Shown here: one piece after another, positions 38,416 through 47,185 of the stretch
Position numbering within the stretch: the stretch's first letter is position 1
Layout of the letters: each line of letters opens with the position of its first letter
Assembly (NCBI GenBank): GCA_024104275.1
Contig: JAGGHK010000001.1
Span: 434,001 to 498,000, forward strand
Reading direction: 5' to 3'
DNA length: 64,000 bases
Source: Bifidobacterium sp.
GTDB lineage: Bacteria > Actinomycetota > Actinomycetes > Actinomycetales > Bifidobacteriaceae
Position numbers and translations under genes: made by a program
The notes under the pieces: model-generated
What the model was told of the DNA's origin: nothing
Seen by the model: the letters and a program-made list of their open reading frames with translations, nothing else
The model's database searches: none

Positions 38416-39483
38416 TCACTCCCCCATCACAAACTGTTTGCTGAAACGCACGTCGCCTTCGACGAGGTCGTGCATATCGTTGATATCGTGGCGCAGCAAG
38501 AGTGTGCGCTCCATGCCCACGCCGAACGCGAAGCCGGTGTAGACGTCTGGGTCAAGGCCAGCAGAACGTAATACATTCGGGTTGACCATACCGCAGCCGC
38601 CCCATTCGATCCAGCCTGGGCCGCCCTTCTTGTCGGGGAACCACAGGTCCAGCTCGGCGCTGGGCTCGGTGAACGGGAAATAGCTCGGGCGCAGGCGGCT
38701 CTTGGCCTCCGGGCCGAACATCGAGACGGCGAGCTTGTCGAGCACGCCCTTGAGGTCGCCCATCGTCAGGCCCTTGTCGACGGCCAGCGCCTCGCACTGA
38801 TGGAAGACCGGGGTATGCGTTGCATCGAGTTCATCGGTGCGGAACACGCGGCCAGGGGAAGCAATATAGAGCGGCACACCGCGGGTCAGCAACGCACGCA
38901 CCTGATCGGACGAGGTCTGCGTGCGAAGCACCATGTTGGATCCTACGAATCCGGCGGCGTCCTTGGCCTGATTGCCCTTGACGTAGAACGTGTCCTGCAT
39001 CTGGCGCGCAGGATGGTCAGGGCCGAAGTTCAAGGCATCGAAGTCGTACCATTCGGTTTCCACTTCGGGGCCTGCTGAAATCTGCCAGCCCATGGAGATG
39101 AAGAGGTCCTCGACGTCCTCCATCAGCTTCGGTAGCGGGTGACGGGCACCCAGCGGCTTGCGATTGATGGGCTCGGTCATATCGACCGTCTCGGAAGCGA
39201 GTTGACGGGTCTCTTCTTCGGCCTTGACCTGTGCCTCCTTCAACCCGAAGGCACGTCCGAAATCGGCACGCAGCTTTCCCATGAGCTGGCCGGCGCCCTT
39301 CTTCTCGTCCTTCGGCAGACCGCCGATGGCACGGCTGGCCTGGGTCATCGCCGACTCGGCCCCGGCGTACTCCGTCTTGATGGCTTTGAGCTCCTCCATG
39401 GTGGAGGCACTCTTGATTTTCGAGATGCCTTCGGCGACCGCATCGGTCACCGCTCCTGCATCGAATGACGCACTCTGTGCCAC
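38416..39483 (-). CDS. pheS: phenylalanyl-tRNA synthetase alpha subunit
   Basis: A 355-residue class II catalytic chain. It has an N-terminal coiled coil, motif 1 region HPLPKLMEDVEDLFISMGW, motif 2 FRTDELDATHTPVFHQCEALAVD and motif 3 GFAFGVGMERTLLLRHDINDM. It begins with GTG (AAGGAAAGGG upstream) and forms an operon with pheT. Confidence 0.95.
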   Translation of the reverse strand: MAQSASFDAGAVTDAVAEGISKIKSASTMEELKAIKTEYAGAESAMTQASRAIGGLPKDEKKGAGQLMGKLRADFGRAFGLKEAQVKAEEETRQLASETVDMTEPINRKPLGARHPLPKLMEDVEDLFISMGWQISAGPEVETEWYDFDALNFGPDHPARQMQDTFYVKGNQAKDAAGFVGSNMVLRTQTSSDQVRALLTRGVPLYIASPGRVFRTDELDATHTPVFHQCEALAVDKGLTMGDLKGVLDKLAVSMFGPEAKSRLRPSYFPFTEPSAELDLWFPDKKGGPGWIEWGGCGMVNPNVLRSAGLDPDVYTGFAFGVGMERTLLLRHDINDMHDLVEGDVRFSKQFVMGE

Positions 39484-39646
39484 GAGTACCCTTTCCTTTA
39501 AGTTTTTGCAAACCTTGAAACGTCTGCGATTACATGCGCAAAAGTCATGAATCCCAAGCGTTTACAGCCTTTTCATTCTTTCAATATGACTCGACATAGC
39601 ATCGTGCTCGGCTGCGCTTATCGCTTTGTAATAATGAAAGCCGTTT

Positions 39647-40762
39647 TTACCGACGTTGCGCGGCATCGCGAGCCATGGCAAGCGTAAAAAGCATCACTGA
39701 AGTGCTGGTTGCGAGATTGAGTGATTCGGCCTTGCCGTAGAGCGGTATGGAGACGATGCTCTGCACACGTTCCAGTACGTCGGCAGGCAATCCGCGAGCC
39801 TCGTTGCCGAACAGAATGACGTGGGAGTGCTGACCGTTTGCAGCCTTGACATTTTCCTCATTCCCAACGTTTCGCCCGTTGTCATCAACAGGCAACAACG
39901 CAGCATTTCGGTTTCCCTGATTGGCGGCAATCTCATTTTTCGAATGTTCGAGCCTGGTCACCACGTCAATCAACGATTCCGGCTTGATGCTTTCGGTGCC
40001 GTAAACATCAGCAGCCATCACTTCGCAATCCTGTGTTTGCGTCCATGCAAAGAATTTGTCTGTACTCATGGTGACCACCGGCAAATGGAACAACGAGCCC
40101 GCCGTAGAACGAATGACTTTCGGATTGAACCGGTCGACACAATCATCAACGAAAATCACCGCGCGGCATCCGGCGGCATCGGCCGAGCGAATCACGGTTC
40201 CGGCATTTCCCGGGTCACGTATCTGCCAGAACGCAGCAACGGTATCGTTGAACGAAACAGAATCCGACTTGCCCTCAGACGTTTGAGAAGTTTCAGACCT
40301 ATCGTCATCTCCCCCAGCGTTGCTTCTTACGTCAGTTCCCCGAGTGGCGACATTATGGATTACTTTTGCATCCCTCGCATGTCCGGATTGGCCTTGTTCG
40401 AAGTCGCCAATCATGCGATTTTGTACGGCATCAAGGTTGCCGACCGCAACGATGCCCTGCGCGTCCGAGCTCATACGATGCATCACGTCGCCAGTGACTT
40501 GGTGAATATACAGCCCCTGCCCGTCTGCCTCATGCGCGATGTCTTCGACTACCGGCGAAAGCAGCCCGGACCGTCGCTCGTCCATCTGCACATAGCAATC
40601 CTCGACCACCTCAGGCATCCATCGCACGATTTCGCGCACCGATTGCGGCCCTTCGATAATGAACTTTCCGACCTTCTTACGACCCTTGGTCTTCCCAAGC
40701 TCCACGACACGTTTCACACGTTCGGACTTAGGATTGTCGATAATGTGCTGATTAAAAGGCAT
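39647..40762 (-). CDS. TrmH/SpoU-family RNA 2'-O-methyltransferase
   Basis: A 371-residue SPOUT methyltransferase. The N-terminal substrate-binding domain begins NPKSERVKRVVELGKTKGRKK. SPOUT motifs are QIRDPGNAGTVIRSADAAG, VILFGNEARGLP and SLNLATSTSVMLF. Two polar inserts make it about 100 residues longer than usual: one between the domains (about residues 115-165) and one between motifs 1 and 2 (about 275-315). It lies upstream of pheST in the transcription direction. Target nucleotide unknown. Confidence 0.88.
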   Translation of the reverse strand: MPFNQHIIDNPKSERVKRVVELGKTKGRKKVGKFIIEGPQSVREIVRWMPEVVEDCYVQMDERRSGLLSPVVEDIAHEADGQGLYIHQVTGDVMHRMSSDAQGIVAVGNLDAVQNRMIGDFEQGQSGHARDAKVIHNVATRGTDVRSNAGGDDDRSETSQTSEGKSDSVSFNDTVAAFWQIRDPGNAGTVIRSADAAGCRAVIFVDDCVDRFNPKVIRSTAGSLFHLPVVTMSTDKFFAWTQTQDCEVMAADVYGTESIKPESLIDVVTRLEHSKNEIAANQGNRNAALLPVDDNGRNVGNEENVKAANGQHSHVILFGNEARGLPADVLERVQSIVSIPLYGKAESLNLATSTSVMLFTLAMARDAAQRR

Positions 40763-40912
40763 AGCTATACCTTACGCGAAGTCATTGCCATCAATCCCAG
40801 TAAATCAGTACACGCGTGTTTGACTTGTGAAACTTACAGAAGTATATGGAATCAGACATCGATCAACTTCCGAAAATCTGAAATCGCCTCAACACCAATC
40901 AACCCGACATTT

Positions 40913-43606
40913 TCACCCACCGAAGAAGGTGAAAGTGCCGGCCAGAGCGGCGATGATCAGAGAGACCGTCGGAACAATCGCGCAAACGATGAAGAAAGCC
41001 CAATCGCGGGGATTGACGCGACTGACGCGGGCGTGGGCGCGCGGGATGTCGCCGCCGAAGCCACGGGCTTCCATAGCTGTGGCAAGCGTTGTCGAACGAC
41101 GGATTGAAAGGACCAGCAGGGCGAAGGTCTGCGGGAAAAAGGCCTTGACCTTGTTCTCATCGCCGAGACCGCGGGAGCGGCGGGAGGCGGTGAGCGCGGC
41201 CCAGTCGTCGCGGATTACCGAGAAAAGACGCATACCGGCCAGTCCTCCGTAGACGAAACGATCAGGCAGGTGGAGAATCTGGCTGAAGGAATCGGCCAGG
41301 TCAGTGGTCTCCACGCCCAGTACCGCAATAATGGCAGGGATTCCGACAGCGAGAATACGGATGCCGGTAGCGAGCGCCAAGACCGCCGAACGGTCGGTGA
41401 CGGTAATCATCGCCCAATGCCACCAGACCCGGCCACCTTCCTTGCCGTAGAGCAGGACTGCGAGCGCCGAACCGGGCGCCCCGATGAACACCGGCCACGT
41501 CGATTTGACCACGCGCCACGGCTTGAGGCCTATACAGGCCAGCAAAATGAACTCGAGAAGCAGCGCAACACTTGCCGAAACCCAGTCCAGACTCAGAATC
41601 AACGGCAACGCGGCGATGAAGCCACCCAGCATCCTGAACGTCGGGTTCAATGAGGCAAGGAACGATGAGCGGCTGGATTGGCGTTCCTTCTCATCACGCT
41701 CGTTGACCGGGCTGACGGTGATGGTGGTGTCAATGGCCTTGAGATTGGCAGTGCCAGATGACACGGCATCGTCTTTGGATACTTTTTCGGTAATCCGTGT
41801 CCCATTCGCAGCATGCATCGAACGGACACCTTCGGCATCGCCCTGAGCCTGCAACTCAACGACACGGGCGCCCAAAGCCGTAACCAGGTCGCGGTCGTGC
41901 GTCACTACGATAACGCTTACGCCGTCACCACGCAGGGAATGAATCAGCGAGACGATCTGCATCCACGTACGCCGGTCCTGACCGAAGGTGGGCTCGTCGA
42001 GAATAATGACGCGAGGGGCTGCGGCAAGGGAGGCGGCAACGGTCAGGCGTCGCTTCTCGCCGCCGGAGAGTGTGTATGGATTGACCGAAGCATATTGCGA
42101 AAGCCTGAAGCGGCGCAGCAACGCCATGGCCTTTTTCTTGGCCTCATCCTCAGGTATTCCGGTACGCAAGGGACCGAGCATGACCTCTTCAAGCACACTG
42201 CCCCTCGCGAACTGGTGCTCAGGATTCTGGAACACATAGGAAATCCGGGCGGCCAGTTCCGTCGATTTCCATTCCATGGGCGAATTACCGCTTGTACCTT
42301 TCGCCAGCTCAGGCGAGGCTTCGACACTGCCTGCCACCGGTTGCAGAAGTCCGGCCAAAGTCAACGAAAGCGTCGACTTGCCGACACCGTTGCGGCCAAC
42401 CAAAGCCGTAATCTGTTCAGCAGCGAAAGAAATATTGATATGTTCGGCTATGGCTTTGCCATTACGGCCGATAGCCAGGTCTTTGGCGGAAAGCAGGGCT
42501 TTACCGTCGCCGGTCGCAGGGTCGCTGGTCGGTTCGTCATTAGTATGGATACGATGTATTTCGTCATCAGGACGACGGTATTTGTCCGGCATCCAGATGC
42601 CGAGGGCGGCGAAATCAAGATCACGGTTTTCGAATACTTCGTCGGGAGTGCCGTCAGCCACCACGATGGTCCGTCTGAACCCGCTGTGGTCGATTTCGGC
42701 ATCGTCACCGACTTGCGTGACGCGGGCCTTCACCTGATCGTCGGATTCGAGGCCAAGAACGATGACCCGATCAATGAGGTCAATCCAGGGCCCGGCGCGA
42801 TGCTCGACCAATAGCATGGTGGCTTCGGTTTCCTGCAATACATCAGAAACAGCGTCAATGACCTGAGCAACCCCTTCAGGATCAAGGTTCGCGGTCGGTT
42901 CGTCCAAAAGCAACGCTCCCGGCTGCATGGCCAGTGCTCCGGCCAACGCAAGCCGTTGCATCTGCCCACCGCTCAAGTGCATGGTGGAACGGTGCAATTG
43001 CAGACCTTCGAGCCCTACTGCAGCGAGGCTTTGCTTCACACGCTTCCAAATCTCAGACCGCGCTACTCCCATGTTTTCCGGTCCGAAAGCGACGTTGTCA
43101 CCCAAACGCTCAAAAATCGTTTGCGCGTCAGGATCCTGCAGCACCAATCCGACACGACCATGGGCGGCGACCGCCGGGATGTCATCGACAAATACGCCTC
43201 CCTCAGTGACACCGCCTTCGGAATCCTCTACGGCGACGACTTCATCCGCGCCGCCTTGCCCGGCCTCGTTCGCGGCTTCCACCGGATCTCCGCCGAGCAA
43301 TCCCGAAGCACCTTCGAGTATCGTCGATTTGCCGATGCCGGAGGCACCGAGAAGGAGCACATGTTCACCGGGATGGATGCCAAGGTTCAGACCACGTACG
43401 GCGAAATGCCGGCGTGAGGCGTGACGATAGCCCCAATGCTCGAAACGAATCGCGGCAGGCGGCACTTTGGGGGAAGCATCGCTATCAGATGGTCTTGCAT
43501 CCCGCAAAACCACTTCACCCTCAGCGACGGAAACATCCGAGGCATACTGCCGTGGTGAGCCTTTACCATTTCGGTTGTCGGCTACCTTGGATTGCTCGCC
43601 TTGCAT
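40913..43606 (-). CDS. ECF transporter fused A-A-T subunit (YkoD plus YkoC type)
   Basis: An 897-residue fusion. ATPase 1 (about residues 50-330) has GASGIGKSTIL, LSGGQMQRLALAGAL and LLLDEPTANLD. ATPase 2 (about 365-620) has GRNGVGKSTLSL, LSGGEKRRLTVAASL and VIILDEPTFGQD. The rest is an EcfT-like membrane subunit with five spans and the coupling-helix motif region GLRLFSVIRDDWAALTASRRSRGLG-like, containing the Ala-Arg-Gly segment EARGFGGDIPR. Together with the YkoE-like protein upstream it would import a thiamine-related compound. ATG 43606 follows GGGGGA. Confidence 0.88.
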   Translation of the reverse strand: MQGEQSKVADNRNGKGSPRQYASDVSVAEGEVVLRDARPSDSDASPKVPPAAIRFEHWGYRHASRRHFAVRGLNLGIHPGEHVLLLGASGIGKSTILEGASGLLGGDPVEAANEAGQGGADEVVAVEDSEGGVTEGGVFVDDIPAVAAHGRVGLVLQDPDAQTIFERLGDNVAFGPENMGVARSEIWKRVKQSLAAVGLEGLQLHRSTMHLSGGQMQRLALAGALAMQPGALLLDEPTANLDPEGVAQVIDAVSDVLQETEATMLLVEHRAGPWIDLIDRVIVLGLESDDQVKARVTQVGDDAEIDHSGFRRTIVVADGTPDEVFENRDLDFAALGIWMPDKYRRPDDEIHRIHTNDEPTSDPATGDGKALLSAKDLAIGRNGKAIAEHINISFAAEQITALVGRNGVGKSTLSLTLAGLLQPVAGSVEASPELAKGTSGNSPMEWKSTELAARISYVFQNPEHQFARGSVLEEVMLGPLRTGIPEDEAKKKAMALLRRFRLSQYASVNPYTLSGGEKRRLTVAASLAAAPRVIILDEPTFGQDRRTWMQIVSLIHSLRGDGVSVIVVTHDRDLVTALGARVVELQAQGDAEGVRSMHAANGTRITEKVSKDDAVSSGTANLKAIDTTITVSPVNERDEKERQSSRSSFLASLNPTFRMLGGFIAALPLILSLDWVSASVALLLEFILLACIGLKPWRVVKSTWPVFIGAPGSALAVLLYGKEGGRVWWHWAMITVTDRSAVLALATGIRILAVGIPAIIAVLGVETTDLADSFSQILHLPDRFVYGGLAGMRLFSVIRDDWAALTASRRSRGLGDENKVKAFFPQTFALLVLSIRRSTTLATAMEARGFGGDIPRAHARVSRVNPRDWAFFIVCAIVPTVSLIIAALAGTFTFFGG

Positions 43607-43647
43607 ACGTTCCCCCATCGATGTCTCAAAATTCTACCTGATACTAC

Positions 43648-44277
43648 TCACTTGGAGGAGGCGCGAACCTGACGGCCGGAAGCGAACTTGTCGATGGCTC
43701 CGGTCTTGGCGATGGCAATGTAGAGATACCACATCAGCACTCCCGCCACCAGTCCACCGGAAATGATCGTCGCCACCAGATACCAGATACCGTAAGCGCC
43801 CATCATATTGAAGCCCTGCAGATGGGTGAAGAAGGTATAGGCCCAGCAGCCGATGGCGGAGACCACGCCGGAAAGCGTGACCGTGATGAGGTTCCAGACC
43901 TTATACGCCACGCACAGGAACACGACTTCGGCGCACAGCCCCTGCACCAGCGCGATCAGGAACGTTTCCATGCCGCCCCAGGAATTGCCGAGCAGCGCTT
44001 CGAGCACGCCGGCGACGACTTCCGCGTAGGTCGCCGCGCCGGGCTTGCGCACGATGACCGCGGCGAGCGGACCGGCGAAGAGCCAGAACCCGTTCATCAA
44101 GCCGCCGAGACCGGGAATGAGGGCGTCCAATGGGGAACCGATGGGACCGTATAGCAGCGCCGCGGCCCAGTAGATGAACGTGCTGACCACCCCGATGACC
44201 GAGGCGACGGCGATATCGACGACACGCCATTTCAGATTCGGTTTCGGGACAATGGTTGTTTGATTCGATGATGACAT
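43648..44277 (-). CDS. YkoE-family ECF transporter S component (HMP/thiamine precursor)
   Basis: A 209-residue substrate-binding membrane subunit with about six hydrophobic spans (from ASVIGVVSTFIYWAAALLYGP to GGLVAGVLMWYLYIAIA). The WAAALLYGPIGSPL and NSWGGMETFL regions match the YkoE pattern linked to hydroxymethylpyrimidine or thiamine uptake. GGAAAGG precedes ATG 44277. The TPP riboswitch in the leader strongly supports a thiamine-pathway substrate. The fused A-A-T gene begins 41 bases downstream. Confidence 0.88.
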   Translation of the reverse strand: MSSSNQTTIVPKPNLKWRVVDIAVASVIGVVSTFIYWAAALLYGPIGSPLDALIPGLGGLMNGFWLFAGPLAAVIVRKPGAATYAEVVAGVLEALLGNSWGGMETFLIALVQGLCAEVVFLCVAYKVWNLITVTLSGVVSAIGCWAYTFFTHLQGFNMMGAYGIWYLVATIISGGLVAGVLMWYLYIAIAKTGAIDKFASGRQVRASSK

Positions 44278-44341
44278 GATTTGTGCCTTTCCGCTGTGCG
44301 CACCGCCTATCGGCACGCATACAAGGCACGGGAAAAGAGAG

Positions 44342-44441
44342 ACGTCCGTGCGCCGGCATTGTCCGGACTCACGTTCATTCGGTCGAGGAAATCCTCATCT
44401 CAGCCATCCGCCTGCTTGCGCCGACGGACAGCCCCCGTGTC
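44342..44441 (-). ncRNA. TPP riboswitch (thi box)
   Basis: On the minus strand, upstream of the YkoE-type gene, the thi-box landmarks appear in order. They are ACACGGGGG at the 5' end, GGCTGAGATGAGGA, GACCGAATGAACGTGA, GTCCGGACAATGCCGGCG and a closing GCACGGAC. TGAGA and the ATGCCGGCG helix are the TPP-pocket elements. It lies about 65 bases upstream of the start codon, so translational or transcriptional control of the transporter by TPP is expected. Confidence 0.9.
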
Positions 44442-44490
44442 AATTCGCCATCCTAGAGCAATCCCCTGTCATCATCTGTTGACGTGAGTC

Positions 44491-44579
44491 GTGCAGGGCT
44501 GGGGCATGTAATACTTCGGCACCCTCAAGGCCGGTAGGCCAAGCTTTACGCCTCAGCATCACATGCCCCAGCCCTGCAC
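44491..44579 (-). repeat. structured repeat element E3
   Basis: An 89-base foldback with 25-base arms (44491-44515, 44555-44579; outer part GTGCAGGGCTGGGGCATGT). The two irregular pairs are both G-U when read on the minus strand. The interior on that strand has CGTAAAGC and GGCC-TACC-GGCC; the third core part is diverged (GAGGGTG). It lies 49 bases upstream of the TPP riboswitch. Confidence 0.8.
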
Positions 44580-44628
44580 TAATGCACAAAGGAATCTGAC
44601 TGACAGGGGTTGCGGGAGGTGGCTCATC

Positions 44629-44726
44629 AGCGAATAGCTACCGCGTGAGTGAGAAACCTTATGACATTGGTCTTGTAATTCGCCCGTATGCATTCAAAAA
44701 ACTGGAGCATGCGGCAGCTATTCGCT
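44629..44726. repeat. long inverted repeat between E3 and E4
   Basis: AGCGAATAGCT.CCGC.TG (44629-44647) and its inverted copy (44708-44726) pair over 19 bases with two non-Watson-Crick positions, around a 60-base spacer. An outer GGTTGCG (44608-44614) / CGCAACC (44766-44772) pair encloses it. The spacer shows no core motif of the E family and no open frame. Confidence 0.7.
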
Positions 44727-44793
44727 TGGAGTTCCAGCGACCCTGATTCTTTATCATTTGGAGATCGCAACCAGTAAGTCGCCCTAAACATTA

Positions 44794-44883
44794 GTGGCGG
44801 CGGCAGATATGCAATGTTCGACCGTAAAGACTTGGCCTGAGCGGCCCGGAGCGTGTCGAACGTTGTATATCTGCCGCCGCCAC
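44794..44883 (+). repeat. structured repeat element E4 (downstream of dipeptidase gene)
   Basis: A 90-base foldback with 28-base arms (44794-44821 and 44856-44883; outer part GTGGCGGCGGCAGATAT). Both irregular pairs are G-U in the plus-strand reading. The interior has CGTAAAG (44823-44829), GGCC-TGAGC-GGCC and GGAGCGT (44848-44854), almost identical to E2 although the outer stems differ. Confidence 0.82.
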
Positions 44884-44915
44884 GACTAACGTCTTGGAAC
44901 GAGCAAGTTAACGGT

Positions 44916-46283
44916 TTACTTCGCGAGTTTGGCGAGGATCAGGGCCTCGGTGAGGACGTTGTTTTTCAGGCTCGTCAGGTCGACCGACTCGTTGGGGCTG
45001 TGGGCGTTGCCTTTCGGGTCTTCGGGGCCGGTGACCAGAACCTGGGCATCCGGGAAGATGCGCTGCAGTTCGGGGATGAACGGGATCGATCCGCCTTCGC
45101 CCTTGTTGATCGGGTCTACGCCGAACGCCTCGCGCATCGATTCCAGAGCGTCCTGCGTGGCTTCCGCATTAGGATCCATGCTCCAGCCCATGCCTGCGTC
45201 GACCATGGAAACAGCGACTTCGGCCCCGAACGGTGCATGGGAAGTCAGGAATTCGGTAACGGCCTTGGCTGCGTCTTCGGGACGCTGGTTCGGCGCGGTG
45301 CGGATGGAGAGGCGGAAGCGGGTTTCGTTGGCGATGACGTTGAACGACCCCTCGACCGGATGTGCGTCGAACCCGATAACCGAAATGCTCGGCTTGGTCC
45401 AAAGCCTTGAAGCCAACGAACCGGTTCCGGCGAAGCGGTAGGAATCAACAACTGAGGAATCAGCCCGTACACTCGATTCATCCAAATCACGCTGAAGTCC
45501 GCCGACGGGGTCTCCCCCTTCGAGTCCCGGAATATCTAAAGCCCCATTTTCGTCATACATCGAAGCGATCAACATGCTTGACAGGGTGTTCGTGTCGAGA
45601 ATTGGGCCGCCGAACTGGCCGGAATGCACCGGATGCTCTAGTGCCTTCACCGTCACGTCCAGATCGGTATTGCCGCGAAGGCTAGTGGTGAGGCTGGGGA
45701 TTTCGGCACTCCAATTGCCGGAATCGGCCACGATGATGACGTCGGAATCGAATTCGTCCTGATGCGCCTCGATGAAGGGAATGAAGCTCGGCGAGCCCAT
45801 CTCCTCCTCGCCTTCGATGAAGACCTTGATATTGACCTTCAGATCGTCACCCAAAGCATGCAACGCACCGGAATGGATGGCAATGCCACCGCCGTCGTCG
45901 GTTGCACCTCGCCCGTAAAGCCGGCCGTCGATTTCCGTGGCCACAAACGGGTCAGTATCCCAAGCCGAGGCGTCGGGTACCGGTTGCACGTCATGATGCG
46001 CATACAGCAGCACGGTCGGGGCAGCGGGATCGACGATTTTGGAACCCACCACTTCGAAGGCTCCCGGGGTGCCATCGGGGTTCTTGGACTGCACCACTTT
46101 CGCGTCCACTCCGCGCTTTTTAAGCTCGTCTGCAACGAATTGTGCCGAACGACGCATATGTTCACCAGTGATGCCCTGTGCGGAAATGGATTTCAGTGCA
46201 ATCTTCCTGCTCAGCAAATCGACAACACGATCAAAATCGGCGTCGACCCGCGAACGCAGCTCTTCCTTGCTCAATGCAGCCAT
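44916..46283 (-). CDS. M20-family dipeptidase / peptidase
   Basis: A 455-residue zinc metallopeptidase. Metal-binding and catalytic residues lie in VLLYAHHDVQPVPD (His, Asp), GRGATDDGGG (bridging Asp), FIEGEEEMGSPS (general-base Glu and ligand Glu) and VIVADSGNW (Asp); a C-terminal His lies in GNAHSPNESVD. A dimerisation domain is inserted in the middle. It probably hydrolyses cytoplasmic dipeptides. ATG 46283 follows AAGGAGGAAGAC. Single gene. Confidence 0.9.
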   Translation of the reverse strand: MAALSKEELRSRVDADFDRVVDLLSRKIALKSISAQGITGEHMRRSAQFVADELKKRGVDAKVVQSKNPDGTPGAFEVVGSKIVDPAAPTVLLYAHHDVQPVPDASAWDTDPFVATEIDGRLYGRGATDDGGGIAIHSGALHALGDDLKVNIKVFIEGEEEMGSPSFIPFIEAHQDEFDSDVIIVADSGNWSAEIPSLTTSLRGNTDLDVTVKALEHPVHSGQFGGPILDTNTLSSMLIASMYDENGALDIPGLEGGDPVGGLQRDLDESSVRADSSVVDSYRFAGTGSLASRLWTKPSISVIGFDAHPVEGSFNVIANETRFRLSIRTAPNQRPEDAAKAVTEFLTSHAPFGAEVAVSMVDAGMGWSMDPNAEATQDALESMREAFGVDPINKGEGGSIPFIPELQRIFPDAQVLVTGPEDPKGNAHSPNESVDLTSLKNNVLTEALILAKLAK

Positions 46284-46424
46284 GTCTTCCTCCTTGTCAA
46301 ACGTGTTCATTCATCTCGATAATCACACAGCCCCGAGAAAAACGCTAGGAAATCGCTGAAAAATGCTCCAATTCCCTATATTTCCATGCCTTTGCACGTC
46401 GAGGCTTGCCCGTAGTCTCAAACC

Positions 46425-47045
46425 ATGACATGGAATCCCTTCAGCAAGGACAAAGACAAGGAAGCGGCGCAGAAATCCGTCGATTCCGCATTGAAAGAAC
46501 CCGGGGAGCAGGAAGGCAAAGGCCATCCGACACCAAAACGCAAGGTCGCCGAGGAGCGCAACCTGCATCCCATCGTTCCCAAGAACCGGAAGGCCGACCG
46601 AAAAGCCGCCAAAGACCGTATCAGGAAAAAAGAGGACGAGCAGTACAATGCGATGCGTACCGGCGATGTGGCCCATATGCCGCGTCTCGAACGCGACCCG
46701 GCGCACATTTACGTCCGCGATTACGTCGACGCCCGTTTCAATCTTGCCGAGTACTTCATCCCGGTGATTTTCGGCGTCATGATTTTCGGTATCATCATCG
46801 CATTCAAGTGGCCTGTGCTCTATACCCCAATACTGCTGTTGTCCTATGTATATCTGATTATCGCCGTTATTGACATCTTTGTAATGTGGCACGGCCTGAA
46901 AAAGAAGCTCATCGCAAAGTTCGGAGAAAAATCCGTGGGCAAGGGCTCGCGCATGTGTTCCTACGCTTGGAGTCGGTCCCTTCAGCTCCGTCGTTGGCGC
47001 GTCCCGAAGCCGTCATCGAAGAAACGTGGCAACTGGCCTAAGTAA
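46425..47045 (+). CDS. DUF3043 membrane protein
   Basis: A 206-residue protein. The first 110 residues are highly charged (KRKVAEERNLHPIVPKNRKADRK) and include the family stretch ERDPAHIYVRDYVDARFNLAEYF-like. Two transmembrane segments follow (about 112-128 and 133-155), then a basic tail ending KKRGNWPK. This matches actinobacterial DUF3043, for which no activity is established. A clear terminator follows. Confidence 0.85.
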   Translation: MTWNPFSKDKDKEAAQKSVDSALKEPGEQEGKGHPTPKRKVAEERNLHPIVPKNRKADRKAAKDRIRKKEDEQYNAMRTGDVAHMPRLERDPAHIYVRDYVDARFNLAEYFIPVIFGVMIFGIIIAFKWPVLYTPILLLSYVYLIIAVIDIFVMWHGLKKKLIAKFGEKSVGKGSRMCSYAWSRSLQLRRWRVPKPSSKKRGNWPK

Positions 47046-47064
47046 TCAGACTGCGTTTACGATT

Positions 47065-47113
47065 AAAAAAATGCCTTCACTGCATTCCCTGAATGTGTGC
47101 GAAGGCATTTTCC
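47065..47113 (+). terminator. rho-independent terminator after the DUF3043 gene
   Basis: AAAATGCCTTC (ending 47078) pairs with GAAGGCATTTT (47101-47111) around a 22-base loop, with A and T tracts on both sides, so it can work in both directions. Confidence 0.8.
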
Positions 47114-47185
47114 GTTTACAGAGTTGCCACGCTCGGCATACTTCGTTTCACCGTTATTATTGAGATAATCAAAACTTGGAGAATC

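Noticed and set aside
44491..44883. E3 and E4 as the two ends of one transposon
   Set aside because: The sequence between them has no transposase frame, the two outer arms are unrelated to each other, and no target-site duplication was seen.
44788..45441. Plus-strand frames opposite the dipeptidase gene
   Set aside because: They are antisense shadows without motifs; the M20 peptidase on the minus strand explains the coding signal.
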